Source of the DNA: Streptomyces akebiae
GTDB taxonomy: Bacteria > Actinomycetota > Actinomycetes > Streptomycetales > Streptomycetaceae
DNA: 64,000 bases
Assembly: GCF_019599145.1 (NCBI RefSeq)
Contig: NZ_CP080647.1
Span: 9,114,001-9,178,000, forward strand
Direction of reading: 5' to 3'
A program made the translations under genes and the position numbers. Of the stretch, positions 63,336 through 64,000 are shown in pieces. Below the pieces are notes generated by a model. It was not told the origin of the DNA. It did no database searches and saw nothing but the letters and a program-made list of their open reading frames with translations. How positions within the stretch are numbered: the stretch's first letter is position 1; the number at the start of each line of letters is the position of its first letter.

Positions 63336-64000
63336 TCAGTTCGGGCGTACGGCGATCTTGTCGAGCGACTCCAGGAGACCGGGCAGTTCCGGGCCCCTGC
63401 CCACCGGCAGCACCTCGCCGGGTTCCTCGTCGAGAAGGACGAACGCGATGTCGTCGGTCCTGGCCACCATCGACCAGCCGGGGCCGTCGGCACGGAGCGT
63501 CCGCGCGCCGCCCGGCGCGAACGAGGACCGGACCCGCCCGAGAGGCGGAGGGGACTCCACGTAGGCGCGCGCCTCCGCGAGCACGCGGCGGATACCCGTG
63601 CGGGGAGCGCCGTCGTCCCTCCCGGCACTCGCTGCGGCTTCCGTCGTGTCGCCGGTCGCCGCCCGGTCCGAGCCGTCCTGCCCGGCGAACGCGGCGTCGT
63701 CGATCTGCTCACGCCACATGGCCCACTGCAGAGCGATCTCGTCGGCGCCCAGACGCCGCTGGGCGGGGCCCCAGATGCCGGTGTCCGGAGGGCTCAGCGG
63801 AGGCCGGTCTGCGACCTCGGGATCGGGGTCGTGCGGATCGGGCACTCCCGGGGCCGCGACGGCGACCGCGAGAGGCCAGCCCGGTAGCGCTGCCACGACG
63901 GAGTCCTCGTCGGGTGACAGGTCGTACTCCATGCCGCAGTCCCACGACGCGATGGCCACGGCGACCAGCGACACGTCGTCGACCGCCACCGTCCACCTGG
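63336..64000 (-). CDS. Hypothetical protein, cut by the window edge
   Basis: At least 221 aa are visible, ending in SLDKIAVRPN at 63336. The open frame continues past the window edge (RWTVAVDDVSLVAVAIASWD), so the start may lie outside; GTG 63989 is an internal candidate. The middle (LGADEIALQWAMWREQIDDA) and C-terminal part (GPGWSMVARTDDIAFVLLDE) look globular and acidic. No known domain is recognised, though it resembles conserved streptomycete hypothetical proteins. Confidence 0.7.
   Translation of the reverse strand, partial: RWTVAVDDVSLVAVAIASWDCGMEYDLSPDEDSVVAALPGWPLAVAVAAPGVPDPHDPDPEVADRPPLSPPDTGIWGPAQRRLGADEIALQWAMWREQIDDAAFAGQDGSDRAATGDTTEAAASAGRDDGAPRTGIRRVLAEARAYVESPPPLGRVRSSFAPGGARTLRADGPGWSMVARTDDIAFVLLDEEPGEVLPVGRGPELPGLLESLDKIAVRPN

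Overview
The window is high-GC actinobacterial DNA, almost certainly a Streptomyces chromosome. The evidence is strong third-position G/C bias, GTG starts and 4-bp ATGA/GTGA overlaps, a ROK regulator/xylB/xylA locus of streptomycete type, an SNF2 helicase paired with a SWIM zinc-finger protein, a LAL-type LuxR giant regulator and a modular type I PKS. The left ~50 kb looks like accessory chromosome-arm DNA, full of insertion sequences and gene fragments. From ~49.8 kb to the right end the genes are intact and closely packed, as in conserved chromosome.

Region by region. 0-6.6 kb is a patchwork of redox and fatty-acid genes (esterase, MDR oxidoreductase, enoyl-CoA hydratase-like protein, TetR regulator) mixed with fragments of an Old Yellow Enzyme, a second MDR gene, a duplicated TetR and a transposase. 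6.69-12.75 kb is a Russian doll of mobile DNA. An IS5-family transposase gene is split by a 5.24-kb group II intron. The intron's own maturase remnant is split by an IS21-family element (IR TGTCGGCGTAC, 5-bp target duplication ACTGG) and by an IS3-family element (4-bp duplication AGAG). Removing the two elements restores the maturase reading frame exactly. The IS21 element carries an extra 124-aa gene. 13.2-24.7 kb holds a GtrA-like protein, an orphan response regulator beside a decayed kinase, a 919-aa LAL regulator, TetR and GlxA/AraC-type regulators, an OYE-type flavoenzyme, an amidase and a truncated hydrolase. 24.9-28.3 kb has a frameshifted IS5-family transposase followed by a 758-aa DUF262 protein. 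That protein has a degenerate HNH-like region and a C-terminal AlbA_2 (Schlafen-type) domain, and is a good candidate for an undescribed defence gene. 28.3-29.4 kb is decayed DNA, including the 3' end of a second aldehyde dehydrogenase. 29.4-34.6 kb is an ABC transporter (ATPase plus FtsX-type permease) divergent from a two-component system. 34.6-38.5 kb holds a dead serine recombinase with a CRISPR-like repeat at its break, an Rnl2-type RNA ligase, a Kef-type cation/proton antiporter and an IS256-family remnant.

38.7-48.4 kb is a two-gene biosynthetic locus. It encodes a 2728-aa PKS (acyl-CoA-ligase-like loading domain, ACP, KS, malonyl-type AT, DH, B-type KR, ACP, TE) whose stop codon overlaps the start of a flavin-dependent halogenase. 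A near-perfect 29-bp palindrome sits just upstream of the PKS start. The locus is bounded by mobile-element and pseudogene debris on both sides (IS256 remnant; GH43 pseudogene and broken integrase), which suggests an acquired mini-cluster.

49.8-64 kb: an aldehyde dehydrogenase with its probable GAF-domain activator, a secreted N-acetylmuramoyl-L-alanine amidase, the xylose catabolic locus (ROK repressor, xylulokinase, divergent xylose isomerase), a Pro/Gly-rich membrane protein, the SWIM/SNF2 pair, a 62-aa membrane protein and a hypothetical gene running off the right edge. No rRNA, tRNA or full CRISPR array was seen.
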